A stretch of DNA of 14,989 nt from NCBI GenBank assembly GCA_958427355.1, contig CAUACA010000036.1, positions 1 through 14,989 on the forward strand, given 5' to 3'. Positions within the stretch are counted from its first letter, which is position 1. Each line of letters opens with the position of its first letter. The position numbers were made by a program, and so were the translations under genes. Below are positions 5,626 through 12,705 of the stretch, piece after piece. The notes below the pieces were generated by a model. It saw nothing but the letters and a program-made list of their open reading frames with translations, was not told the DNA's origin and made no database searches. The stretch is from an uncultured Collinsella sp. Lineage in GTDB: Bacteria; Actinomycetota; Coriobacteriia; Coriobacteriales; Coriobacteriaceae.

Positions 5626-7515
5626 CTAAGCCTTGGCAGCCTCGGCATCGGCAGGAGCCTCAGCGGCAGCGGCGCGGCCGTACTCGGCCTTGCCCATCTC
5701 GGACCACTCGGGCTCCTCGTCAGGCATGGAGCCAGCCTCCTTGCCGAAGAACTCCTTGAGGCAGTTGACGGCGACGATGAGGCCCAGGACCATCAGCAGG
5801 ACGGCAAAGACGAGCTGCAGGCCCTTGGTGGCGGCGACGGAGACGGCGGCCGTGGTGGCGGTAGCCGGGATGGTACCGAAGAAACCGTAGGCCTGGACGG
5901 CGGTCATGCAGCCCATGGCGCTCTGGACCAGCGAGGTGAAGGTGCAGCAGAGCAGGAAGACGACGGGCACGTAGAGCATCCAACCCTTGCGGCCGGTGCA
6001 CTTGCAGAACACGGCGAGGGTGATCATGGTCATGCCGCCGAGCAGCTGGTTGGAAGCACCAAAGAGCGGCCAGATGTTGGCATAGCCACCAAAAGCGAGG
6101 GCGAGACCGGGAAGCAGGGTGACGACCGTGGCGAACCAGGGGTTGCCGAGGACCTTCATGTAGCCGGCCTTGGACTCGATGGCCAGGGCGTCGTTGGTCT
6201 GGGCAAAGAACTCGGAGAACGAGGTGCGGGCGATGCGGGCGACGGCGTCGAGCGAGGTCAGGGCCAGAGCGGAGACGTTCATGGTCATGAAGACGGTAGC
6301 GAGCGTGCCGTCAACACCGAAGGCCTGCATACCGCGGGAGATGCCGGCGGCGAAGATCTGGAACGGGGTGGAAGCGACACCGGCGTTGAGGGCGCCGGTA
6401 CCGGCGGTGTTCATATCGGAGAACATGATGCCGGCGACGATGATGGCAAGGATGCCGACGAAGGACTCGACGATCATGGCGCCGTAACCGACCTTGACGG
6501 CGTCCTGCTCCTTCTCGACCTGCTTAGAAGAGGTGCCGGAAGAAACGAGGCTGTGGAAACCGGAGAGAGCACCGCAGGCAACGGAGACAAACAGGACCGG
6601 GAACATCATGCCGGAGGCAGTGGAGAAGCCGGTGAAGACCGGAGCGGTGATGGTGGCCTTGCCGTTAACGCCCAGGACGACGATGCCGAGGACAGCGCAG
6701 ACGATCATGACGATCATCATGATGGAAGTGAGGTAGTCACGCGGGGTCTTGAGCATCTGAATGGGCATAGCGCCAGCGAAGACCAGGTAGACCATGACGA
6801 CGGCGAACCACTGGAATTTATCCAGGTAAACCGGGAACTGCATACCGACGGCGAACATGAGAACCATGAGGACCACGCCGGTGACGAACTCGGCAGCGCC
6901 GGTGAGGTTGAACTTCTTCTGAGCCCAACCAAAGGCGATAGCGACGAAGGTGAACAGGATGGAGATGGTACCAGCGCAGCCGGCGGCATAGGACTTGGTG
7001 AAGTCGATGGCACCGGTAGCAGCACCAGAAGCGTCAACGGCCGGGGTGAACATGAACGTCTTGCAGACCATGTCGGTGAAGGCGGCGATGACAATGATGC
7101 AGAACAGCCAGCAGAACAGCAGGAACAGGCGACGGCCGGTCTTGCCGATGTACTTCTCGATGAGCTGAGCCAGGGACTTGCCGTTGTTCTTCATCGAGGC
7201 GTACAGAGCGCCAAAGTCGTGGACGGCGCCAAAGAAGATGCCGCCGACGAGGACCCAGAGCACGACGGGAAGCCAGCCGAAGGCCATGGCGACGATCGTA
7301 CCCGTAACAGGGCCAGCACCGCAGATCGAGCTGAACTGGTGCGAGAACGCGGTGAAGGCGGAGACGGGCGAGAAGCTGTTGCCGTCCTTCATGCGCTTGG
7401 CCGGCGTGAGGGCCTCTTTGTCAACGCCCCACTTGTTGGCCAGCCATCGGCCATAGCCCAGATAGCCGCAGGCGAGCACCGCCGCGGCCACAACCATGAG
7501 CAAAACTCCGTTCAT
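5626..7515 (-). CDS. cstA: CstA-family carbon starvation transporter
   Basis: A 629-residue, very hydrophobic integral membrane protein with at least 14 predicted membrane stretches. CstA family signatures are clear: FSHQFSSICGAGPVTGTI (about 58-75), GGIFFGAVHDFGALYASM (about 91-108) and the C-terminal SNQLLGGMTMI. The family imports peptides or pyruvate in exchange for, or together with, protons when preferred carbon is short; which substrate applies here cannot be read. The cytoplasmic tail is acidic and Ala-rich. The length is shorter than the roughly 700 residues of the Escherichia coli proteins but usual for Gram-positive members. The start ATG 7515 follows AGAGGAGGAA at 7521-7530. It is monocistronic: its own promoter and long leader with terminator lie upstream, and a terminator follows. 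Regulation by premature termination is likely from the leader. Confidence 0.95.
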   Translation of the reverse strand: MNGVLLMVVAAAVLACGYLGYGRWLANKWGVDKEALTPAKRMKDGNSFSPVSAFTAFSHQFSSICGAGPVTGTIVAMAFGWLPVVLWVLVGGIFFGAVHDFGALYASMKNNGKSLAQLIEKYIGKTGRRLFLLFCWLFCIIVIAAFTDMVCKTFMFTPAVDASGAATGAIDFTKSYAAGCAGTISILFTFVAIAFGWAQKKFNLTGAAEFVTGVVLMVLMFAVGMQFPVYLDKFQWFAVVMVYLVFAGAMPIQMLKTPRDYLTSIMMIVMIVCAVLGIVVLGVNGKATITAPVFTGFSTASGMMFPVLFVSVACGALSGFHSLVSSGTSSKQVEKEQDAVKVGYGAMIVESFVGILAIIVAGIMFSDMNTAGTGALNAGVASTPFQIFAAGISRGMQAFGVDGTLATVFMTMNVSALALTSLDAVARIARTSFSEFFAQTNDALAIESKAGYMKVLGNPWFATVVTLLPGLALAFGGYANIWPLFGASNQLLGGMTMITLAVFCKCTGRKGWMLYVPVVFLLCCTFTSLVQSAMGCMTAVQAYGFFGTIPATATTAAVSVAATKGLQLVFAVLLMVLGLIVAVNCLKEFFGKEAGSMPDEEPEWSEMGKAEYGRAAAAEAPADAEAAKA

Positions 7516-7550
7516 TACATTTCCTCCTCTAAAAAGAACTTCCCAGACAT

Positions 7551-7589
7551 AAAAAATGAGGGCCGTCGGTTGCGCTCGACGGCCCTCAT
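7551..7589 (-). terminator. Intrinsic terminator inside the cstA leader (attenuator)
   Basis: On the - strand ATGAGGGCCGTCG (7577-7589) pairs perfectly over 13 bp with CGACGGCCCTCAT (7556-7568), followed by TTTTTT (7551-7556). It lies after the cstA promoter and only 21 nt before the ribosome site, so it must be bypassed for cstA to be made. Confidence 0.88.
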
Positions 7590-7750
7590 CTTCATCAGCC
7601 GCCCGTTATCGTACGGGCTAGCTGTATGTGCTAACCCGCATCAGATAATTACTACGCTGATAATGTTTAGCTGATGCGTGAACATGTCTAAGAAATCCTC
7701 TTCAATCATGATGCGAACGATCCGTGCGTGTTCACATCCCCCAGTGGTTG
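7590..7750 (-). promoter_or_regulatory. Structured 5' leader of cstA with alternative stems
   Basis: Reading the - strand, CGCATCAG pairs with CTGATGCG (7672-7679 with 7637-7644) around a long loop. Next, GGGTTAGC pairs with GCTAGCCC, and CCCGT with ACGGG. Competing pairings exist: the same CATCAGC can pair with the later GCTGATG (about 7594-7600), and CAGCTAGCCCGT with ACGGGCGGCTG. Mutually exclusive stems before a terminator are what an attenuator or riboswitch needs. I do not recognise a known riboswitch class; there is no T-box sequence. Confidence 0.6.
7641..7709 (-). CDS. Possible 22-residue leader peptide of cstA
   Basis: A short frame ATG 7709 to TGA 7641 lies wholly within the cstA leader. 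It encodes 22 residues ending NIISVVII, unusually rich in Ile and Val, and its last codons overlap the first leader stem (CGCATCAG/CTGATGCG). This arrangement resembles translational attenuators of branched-chain amino acid genes. The ribosome site is weak (GGA about 13 nt upstream), so translation is unproven and the frame could be chance. Confidence 0.25.
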   Translation of the reverse strand: MIEEDFLDMFTHQLNIISVVII

Positions 7751-7756
7751 AAAAGG

Positions 7757-7785
7757 AGTATGAAACTTTAGTTACCTAAAGTCAA
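7757..7785 (-). promoter_or_regulatory. Promoter of cstA
   Basis: On the - strand TTGACT (7780-7785), 17-nt spacer, CATACT (7757-7762): a near-consensus vegetative promoter in an AT-rich stretch. It predicts a transcript starting near 7750 and a leader of about 235 nt. Confidence 0.72.
7765..7782. promoter_or_regulatory. Palindromic operator between -35 and -10 of cstA
   Basis: ACTTTAG-TTAC-CTAAAGT is a perfect inverted repeat with 7-nt arms that fills the cstA promoter spacer and overlaps the -35 box. A bound dimeric repressor there would block RNA polymerase. The half-site is vaguely like metal-repressor boxes of the DtxR/MntR type (TTTAGG...), but the match is too loose to name the regulator. 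Confidence 0.5.
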
Positions 7786-7921
7786 CGCAAATTTGTAATG
7801 AATTTTCAACTTTTTTGGATTTCTCGGTATAAAACGCCACTGACCTCGGACTTTACCCCACGACAGTTTTTGCATGAGAGATGCCCCTGAGAGCCGCGGG
7901 AGCCGGGCGGCGCATATGAAC

Positions 7922-7999
7922 TTTATCGCGAGTTCCGCACGCAAAGAAGGCCACTTAATGTGGCCTTCGTCTTGCGCAGGACTGCAGAGCAGGAAACCT
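7922..7999 (-). repeat. Structured palindromic element, copy 2 (core; outer arms diverged)
   Basis: This 78-nt core matches 3154-3231 at 71 of 78 positions in the same orientation, including the first 20 nt without change. The central hairpin is GAAGGCCAC/GTGGCCTTC (7946-7954, 7960-7968) with the same TTAAT loop: relative to copy 1, G3179-C3199 has become A7947-T7967, keeping the pair. The next helix is kept in a slightly shifted register (CGCAA with TTGCG). The flanks (about 7880-7921 and 8000-8035) are GC-rich and only partly complementary, unlike copy 1. It lies 39 nt downstream of the tsaB-rimI-tsaD stop codon. The rest of the gap, 7786-7921, is AT-rich then GC-rich, without a gene that I can support. 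Confidence 0.8.
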
Positions 8000-8038
8000 T
8001 ATATCCGGCCCCTCCGTCCGGGGACCGCGCCATACCAG

Positions 8039-10423
8039 CTACAGCGTCATGTTTGGATCGGCGTCGACGTCGAACGGCGAGATTTCGCCTCGGTCGAATT
8101 TACGGCGGGCGACCTCCGCGATCATGGCGGCGTTATCGGTGCAGGCAGACAAGGGCGGCACCGTTACGCGAATCCCCTGACGCCCAAGCTTCTTGATCAT
8201 CATCTCGCGCAGATGCGGGTTGGCCGAGACGCCGCCGCCGATGCAGTATTCCTTGCATCCGGTAGCGTGCAATGCGTTTTTGGCCTTCTTGTACTGCACG
8301 TCAAAGACAGCTGCCTCAAACGAAGCCGCCAGATCGGGTAGGTGAATCGTGCGCCCGGCCTTGGTCTCTTGCTCGATGTAGAGCGTCACCGCCGTCTTGA
8401 GGCCCGAAAGCGAGAAGCGGTAGTCCCCCCTGCTGTTAAGCGCACGGGGGAAATCGATCGCGCGGGGATTGCCCGTCTCGGCCAGCTTAGAGATGATGGG
8501 GCCACCGGGATAGCCCAGACCCAACGCCTTGGCTACCTTGTCGAAGGCCTCGCCCACAGCGTCGTCGAGCGTCTCACCGAGCACCTCGTAGTCGCCCCAC
8601 GCCTTCACGTGCACGAGCATGGTGTGCCCACCCGAGACAAGCGTGAAGATAAACGGCGGTTTGAGGTCGGGTTGCGCCAGCAGGTTGGCAAACAGATGAC
8701 CCTCAAGATGATTGACGCACACGAGCGGCTTGCCGGCAGCGTAGGCAAAGCCCTTGGCGAAGGCGACGCCAACCACGAGCGCGCCCACCAGGCCCGGACC
8801 CTGTGTCACGCCCACGGCGGCAAGCTCGCTGGGGGCAATGGCTCCACCCTCAAGACCAAGCGATGCTGCGGCATCCTCAAGCGCCGCATCCACTACACTC
8901 ACGATAACCTCAACGTGCTTGCGCGAAGCGATCTCGGGCACCACGCCGCCAAAGCGGGCGTGAAAATCAATCTGTGTCGACACCTGGTTGGCCAGCATAT
9001 TGCCATCCGCATCGATAATCGCCACGGCCGTCTCGTCGCAGGAACTCTCGATAGCGAGCACTAGGCGGCGGCGCTCAATTTCGGCACGCTCCCCCTCGGA
9101 GCGCCCAGGTGCAGGCAGCGGCCATACGCGCTGCTCTGCCGCCGTCGGCTCGGGCGAGGCATTATCGACCGGAAGTACGAGGGGAAGTGGGGCCGTCATG
9201 ACGATGGCGTCTTTGCCGGCACCGTAGTAGCCACGACGACGACCCGCCTCGGTAAAGCCCAGAGCGGCATAGAGCGCGATCGCCCCCTCGTTACCGTCCT
9301 CGACCTCGAGCGAAGCCGTGGTGCAGCCGAGCATCTGGGCATCATAGCTCACGTGCGACAGCAGCTTGCGGGCAATGCCCTCGCGGCGATGTGCCGGGTC
9401 GACGGCGACATCCAGAATCTGCACATCACCGTCCACGACCATACCGCCGGCAAGGCCCAGCAGCTTGCCGTCGTCGTGTGCCACCCACCAACTACGCGGC
9501 GCAGCGACGTCCTCGCCCAGTTCGGACAGGAACATGCCCGGCGTCCACGCCTTGTGTCCGGCACCTTCAAAGCAGGCAGCCTCCAGCGCGCTCGCGCCCT
9601 CGGCATCCGCCGCGCCCATGGGACGGAACTGCAGATGACGACCGGCGAGCTCATCGGCAACGCCCGTAATTTCGCTCTGCGCACTCTCGGCAAGACCAAG
9701 ACGCTTGCGCTCGTTTTCCTCGGCATCAGAAAGGCGCGTGTAAATCGGCAGGACGCGAGCCGGATCGCCGTCACCCGCAGCGTGCGCGAGCAGCAAGCCC
9801 TCGCCCGAAGGCCACCACAGGTCGCGCTCCACGCAGCGGGCGGTCTCGTCCTCACCCAGCAGCTTGCCATAGCGCACGAGACCGTCACCGGTCAGCTGAA
9901 CCTGGTCCCAGTCCGCTGCTCGGCGCCACTCATCGAGCGCCACGGCGGCCTTGACCACGTGTTCGCGCTCAAATTGACGCTCGGGGCCCTCATCGACCAG
10001 CATATACAGCGCCGGATATACCTCACCGCGCATGGCATCGGCCAAGACACCAAGCTTGCCGCGCACGCCAGCCTTCCACGCCGTCCAAGCGCAAGCGTCG
10101 AGCGTCGACACGCCCAGCAGCGGAACATTGGCACCGCGCGCGAGGCCCTTGGCAGTGGAGATGCCGATGCGCACACCCGTAAACGACCCCGGGCCGCGGC
10201 CGACCACGTAGCAACCAACATCGCTGCGATCCAGACCGACTTGAGCCAGCACGCCATCAACGGTATTCACGAGCTCAACGTTGGCGTGACGGCGACACAT
10301 GTGGTCGCCACTCACGAGCTTCGTCTCGCCCGTCTGCCCATCAATCCAGCTTGCCGCGCAGGCAAGCATGTCGGTCGAGGTATCGAGCGCCACCACCAGC
10401 GCGTTGTCGTTATGCAAGCTCAT
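8039..10423 (-). CDS. tsaD: TsaB-RimI-TsaD fusion: t6A threonylcarbamoyltransferase with N-acetyltransferase
   Basis: One 794-residue protein joins three enzymes usually encoded separately. Residues about 1-230 are TsaB (VVALDTSTDMLACAAS; RGPGSFTGVRIGISTAKGLA). About 260-412 are a RimI-type GNAT acetyltransferase with the acetyl-CoA loop RREGIARKLL after ILDVAVDPAH. About 450-794 are TsaD (LAIESSCDETAVAI; NHLEGH giving metal ligands H572 and H576; GGGVSANPHL; CTDNAAM with D763). TsaB, TsaD and TsaE transfer threonylcarbamoyl from the TsaC product to A37 of ANN-decoding tRNAs; RimI acetylates protein N-termini. A Pro/Glu-rich linker of about 35 residues precedes TsaD. ATG 10423 is chosen because AAGG stands 9 nt before it; an in-frame TTG at 10441 is less likely. 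The start overlaps tsaE by 14 nt, implying translational coupling. It is the last gene of the operon; copy 2 of the repeat follows. Confidence 0.95.
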   Translation of the reverse strand: MSLHNDNALVVALDTSTDMLACAASWIDGQTGETKLVSGDHMCRRHANVELVNTVDGVLAQVGLDRSDVGCYVVGRGPGSFTGVRIGISTAKGLARGANVPLLGVSTLDACAWTAWKAGVRGKLGVLADAMRGEVYPALYMLVDEGPERQFEREHVVKAAVALDEWRRAADWDQVQLTGDGLVRYGKLLGEDETARCVERDLWWPSGEGLLLAHAAGDGDPARVLPIYTRLSDAEENERKRLGLAESAQSEITGVADELAGRHLQFRPMGAADAEGASALEAACFEGAGHKAWTPGMFLSELGEDVAAPRSWWVAHDDGKLLGLAGGMVVDGDVQILDVAVDPAHRREGIARKLLSHVSYDAQMLGCTTASLEVEDGNEGAIALYAALGFTEAGRRRGYYGAGKDAIVMTAPLPLVLPVDNASPEPTAAEQRVWPLPAPGRSEGERAEIERRRLVLAIESSCDETAVAIIDADGNMLANQVSTQIDFHARFGGVVPEIASRKHVEVIVSVVDAALEDAAASLGLEGGAIAPSELAAVGVTQGPGLVGALVVGVAFAKGFAYAAGKPLVCVNHLEGHLFANLLAQPDLKPPFIFTLVSGGHTMLVHVKAWGDYEVLGETLDDAVGEAFDKVAKALGLGYPGGPIISKLAETGNPRAIDFPRALNSRGDYRFSLSGLKTAVTLYIEQETKAGRTIHLPDLAASFEAAVFDVQYKKAKNALHATGCKEYCIGGGVSANPHLREMMIKKLGRQGIRVTVPPLSACTDNAAMIAEVARRKFDRGEISPFDVDADPNMTL

Positions 10424-10916
10424 CTTGTACAGCCTTATCAATCAAATGGGAAAGCTCCATTGCGCGGTCACCGTGCGCCTCGAGCGTTATCGTTCGCACA
10501 TCACTGTCGCCCTCATCACGCTTGAGCGTCACCGAAAGATACTCATCCGTCAGCTCGTCTTGGAATTGTTCGCCCCATTCCAGCAGGCAAGCACCCTCAT
10601 AGCCCAGCACATCGAAAATGCCCGTATCCTCGAGCTCGTAGGCATGCTCCAGACGGTATAGATCAAAGTGAAACAGCGGAATACGGCCTTGATCGTGAAC
10701 GGCCATGAGCGCAAACGTAGGGCTCGTAACCATATGCTCATCGCCCAGCCCGCGCGAGACGCCCTTGGTAAAGTGAGTTTTGCCCACCCCCAGGCCACCG
10801 GTCAGGATGAGCACATCGCCGTCCTCAAGGCACGGTGCAATTAGCTCGCCAAAGTACTCCGTATCGGCAGCGCAAGTCGTTTTGTAAGTACCTACCCCCA
10901 GGCGCTCCAGGGACAT
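10410..10916 (-). CDS. tsaE: tRNA threonylcarbamoyladenosine biosynthesis ATPase TsaE
   Basis: A 168-residue P-loop ATPase that drives turnover of the TsaB-TsaD complex in t6A synthesis. Walker A is GGLGVGKT (40-47), followed by VTSPTFALM (63-71, switch region), HFDLYRLE (83-90) and LLEWGEQF (111-118), the standard series of TsaE motifs. The length is slightly above the usual 150, with an extra acidic C-terminal stretch. AAGGAG lies 5 nt before the ATG. It starts 12 nt after the uracil-DNA glycosylase stop and its end overlaps the TsaB-RimI-TsaD fusion, so it is made together with its partner proteins. Confidence 0.96.
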   Translation of the reverse strand: MSLERLGVGTYKTTCAADTEYFGELIAPCLEDGDVLILTGGLGVGKTHFTKGVSRGLGDEHMVTSPTFALMAVHDQGRIPLFHFDLYRLEHAYELEDTGIFDVLGYEGACLLEWGEQFQDELTDEYLSVTLKRDEGDSDVRTITLEAHGDRAMELSHLIDKAVQDELA

Positions 10917-10928
10917 ATATGCTCCTTA

Positions 10929-11549
10929 TTATTCCGAGGCGTCCTCTGGTGCGGGATGTCGCTCCAGATAGTCGCCCAGCATCTTAAAGTCTTCCTCCAA
11001 CAGCTCCTGCCACGCCGGATTGCGCAGCGCTGCTGCCGGATGGAACGTGGGCATTACAACAAAATGCCCCATCTGGTGGAACCTACCGCGCAGCTTAGTA
11101 ATGCCAATCTCGGTCTTAAGCACAAAGTGCGTCGCGGGGTTGCCGAGCGTCACGATGATATCGGGCCAGATGCTACGAATCTGCTCACGCAAAAACGGCG
11201 AGCAAGCCAGCACTTCCTCGGGGCGCGGATTGCGGTTTCCCGGCGGGCGGCACTTAAGCACATTGGCAATGTAGACGTCTTCGCGTTTAAGACCCGCCAG
11301 GGACAAAATGCCGTTGAGGTCCTCGCCTGCCGCCCCCACAAAGGGTTCGCCCTGCAAATCCTCATTGCGGCCCGGTGCCTCGCCAATAAACATCACGCGA
11401 GCGCGGGGATTTCCCACGCCAAACACGATATTGTGACGCGACTGGTAGAGCTGGCAGAGGTGACAATCGCCCAGAACGGCCTCGATCTCCTCGAGTGCGA
11501 CCTCACGCGGCGCCTGATGGGTATGGCCCGGGATGTGCATGACGCCCAT
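10929..11549 (-). CDS. Family 4 uracil-DNA glycosylase with 4Fe-4S cluster
   Basis: A 206-residue enzyme that removes uracil from DNA. The family 4 pattern is complete: cysteine ligands C29, C32, C100 and C116 (CxxC then two distant Cys), GEAPGRNEDLQGEPFVGAAG (57-76) with the catalytic-site loop, and HPAAAL (170-175). Family 4 is typical of thermophiles and many bacteria lacking or supplementing Ung. The ATG at 11549 has AGGAG 5 nt before it, overlapping the alr stop codon, so this start is preferred to the ATG three codons later. It is inserted between alr and tsaE, two genes that are commonly neighbours, and shares no obvious function with them. I leave the symbol blank because naming of this family varies. 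Confidence 0.95.
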   Translation of the reverse strand: MGVMHIPGHTHQAPREVALEEIEAVLGDCHLCQLYQSRHNIVFGVGNPRARVMFIGEAPGRNEDLQGEPFVGAAGEDLNGILSLAGLKREDVYIANVLKCRPPGNRNPRPEEVLACSPFLREQIRSIWPDIIVTLGNPATHFVLKTEIGITKLRGRFHQMGHFVVMPTFHPAAALRNPAWQELLEEDFKMLGDYLERHPAPEDASE

Positions 11550-11557
11550 AGCGGCTC

Positions 11558-12703
11558 CTACACGTAGACCTTGTCGAGACGCATGCCAAAGCCGCAGGCG
11601 ACCTCGTAGTTAATCGTTCCGCGCAGTCGGGCCATCTCGTCCATAGTGATCTCGGCATCGCCATCGCGGCCGACAATGATCATCTCGTCACCATACTCGG
11701 CCTCGGGAATCTCGTGTGCCGGGTTGGACTGAATGGCGACCATAAACTGGTCCATGCAGATATTGCCAACCTGATGCACGCGCTCGCCGCGATACAGCAC
11801 ATCCATATGATTGGAAAGCGTACGCGATAGGCCATCGGCATAACCGATCGGCAGCGTGCAGATCTGAACGCGCGTACGCGGTACGCGGTAGGTAAAACCG
11901 TAGCCCACGCCCTCACCCATCGCAGGGTGTGCCACGCGCGTCACACGCGCATGGACGCTCATAACGGGATCAAGCTGCATCACGCGGCCACTCAGCTCGC
12001 ACGGCTGCATGCCATACAAGCCAACGCCGGCGCGGATCATATCAAAATGCATCGAGGGGTCGAGCATCGAGGACGGCGTGTTGGCGCAGTGCACGATACC
12101 GCACTCAAAACCCGCATCCTTAATGGCCTGAACGGCCTCGGTAAAGCGCTGACACTGCAGCTTGTAGTCCCAGCCCGAAGGTTCATCGGCCGTGGCGAAG
12201 TGCGTAAATACGCCGTCGCACTGAATACCGCGATGGAAATTAATACCGCGGACAAAGTCGAGCACCTGCGTGTAATGTACGCCAATGCGGTTCATGCCCG
12301 TCTCGATGGCGAGATGATACTTGCCCACCTTGCCCGCCGCGACGGCACATTCGCCATACGCAAGAGCAAAGTCAGACGTATAGACCGAAGGCATGATATC
12401 AAACTCGAGCAACGTCGGAATGGCCTCGATAGGCGGCTCGCTTAGGATGAGGATGGGCTTCGTAATCCCGCCCTGTCGGAGCTCAACGCCCTCGTTAACC
12501 GTCGCCACGGCAAACATGTCGGCACCGGCCGAATACATGATCTTGGCGCACTCAACAGCTCCATGACCATAAGCATCGGCCTTGACCACGCAGCACAGGC
12601 GCTGACGTGGATTCAGCAAGTTCTTATAGGCCCTCGTGTTGCGACGGAGCGCCCCACGGTCGATCTCGACCCAGGACCAGCGCGTCAAATCGGCTTTATT
12701 CAT
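11558..12703 (-). CDS. alr: Alanine racemase
   Basis: A 381-residue PLP enzyme that converts L-alanine to D-alanine for peptidoglycan. The PLP lysine is K41 in VVKADAYGHG near the N-terminus of the barrel; GVGYGFTYR carries the opposing catalytic tyrosine; IGYADGLSR and GNICMDQFMV complete the active site. Length and domain order (TIM barrel, then beta domain) are normal. The start ATG 12703 lies 2 nt after the nnr stop, with only a weak GGATG upstream, so translation probably depends on coupling to nnr. It ends 8 nt before the uracil-DNA glycosylase start. It links the operon to wall synthesis, like the CwlM-like gene at the other end of the window. Confidence 0.97.
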   Translation of the reverse strand: MNKADLTRWSWVEIDRGALRRNTRAYKNLLNPRQRLCCVVKADAYGHGAVECAKIMYSAGADMFAVATVNEGVELRQGGITKPILILSEPPIEAIPTLLEFDIMPSVYTSDFALAYGECAVAAGKVGKYHLAIETGMNRIGVHYTQVLDFVRGINFHRGIQCDGVFTHFATADEPSGWDYKLQCQRFTEAVQAIKDAGFECGIVHCANTPSSMLDPSMHFDMIRAGVGLYGMQPCELSGRVMQLDPVMSVHARVTRVAHPAMGEGVGYGFTYRVPRTRVQICTLPIGYADGLSRTLSNHMDVLYRGERVHQVGNICMDQFMVAIQSNPAHEIPEAEYGDEMIIVGRDGDAEITMDEMARLRGTINYEVACGFGMRLDKVYV

Positions 12704-12705
12704 GA

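Noticed and set aside
5602..7674. A 690-residue open frame on the + strand opposite cstA
   Set aside because: It is rich in Gly, Asp and Glu as expected from the complement of hydrophobic codons, runs through the cstA leader and terminator, and has no ribosome site or domain.
3123..8000. CRISPR array or composite transposon formed by the two repeat copies
   Set aside because: Only two copies, about 4.7 kb apart, in the same orientation, with ordinary chromosomal genes between them and no transposase or cas gene.
10423..10441. TTG at 10441 as the start of the fusion gene
   Set aside because: The ATG at 10423 has AAGG at good distance and begins directly before the TsaB fold; the TTG adds six residues without support.
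9353..10525. A 390-residue open frame on the + strand opposite tsaB-rimI-tsaD and tsaE
   Set aside because: Antisense shadow of genes with clear family motifs; no recognisable protein features.
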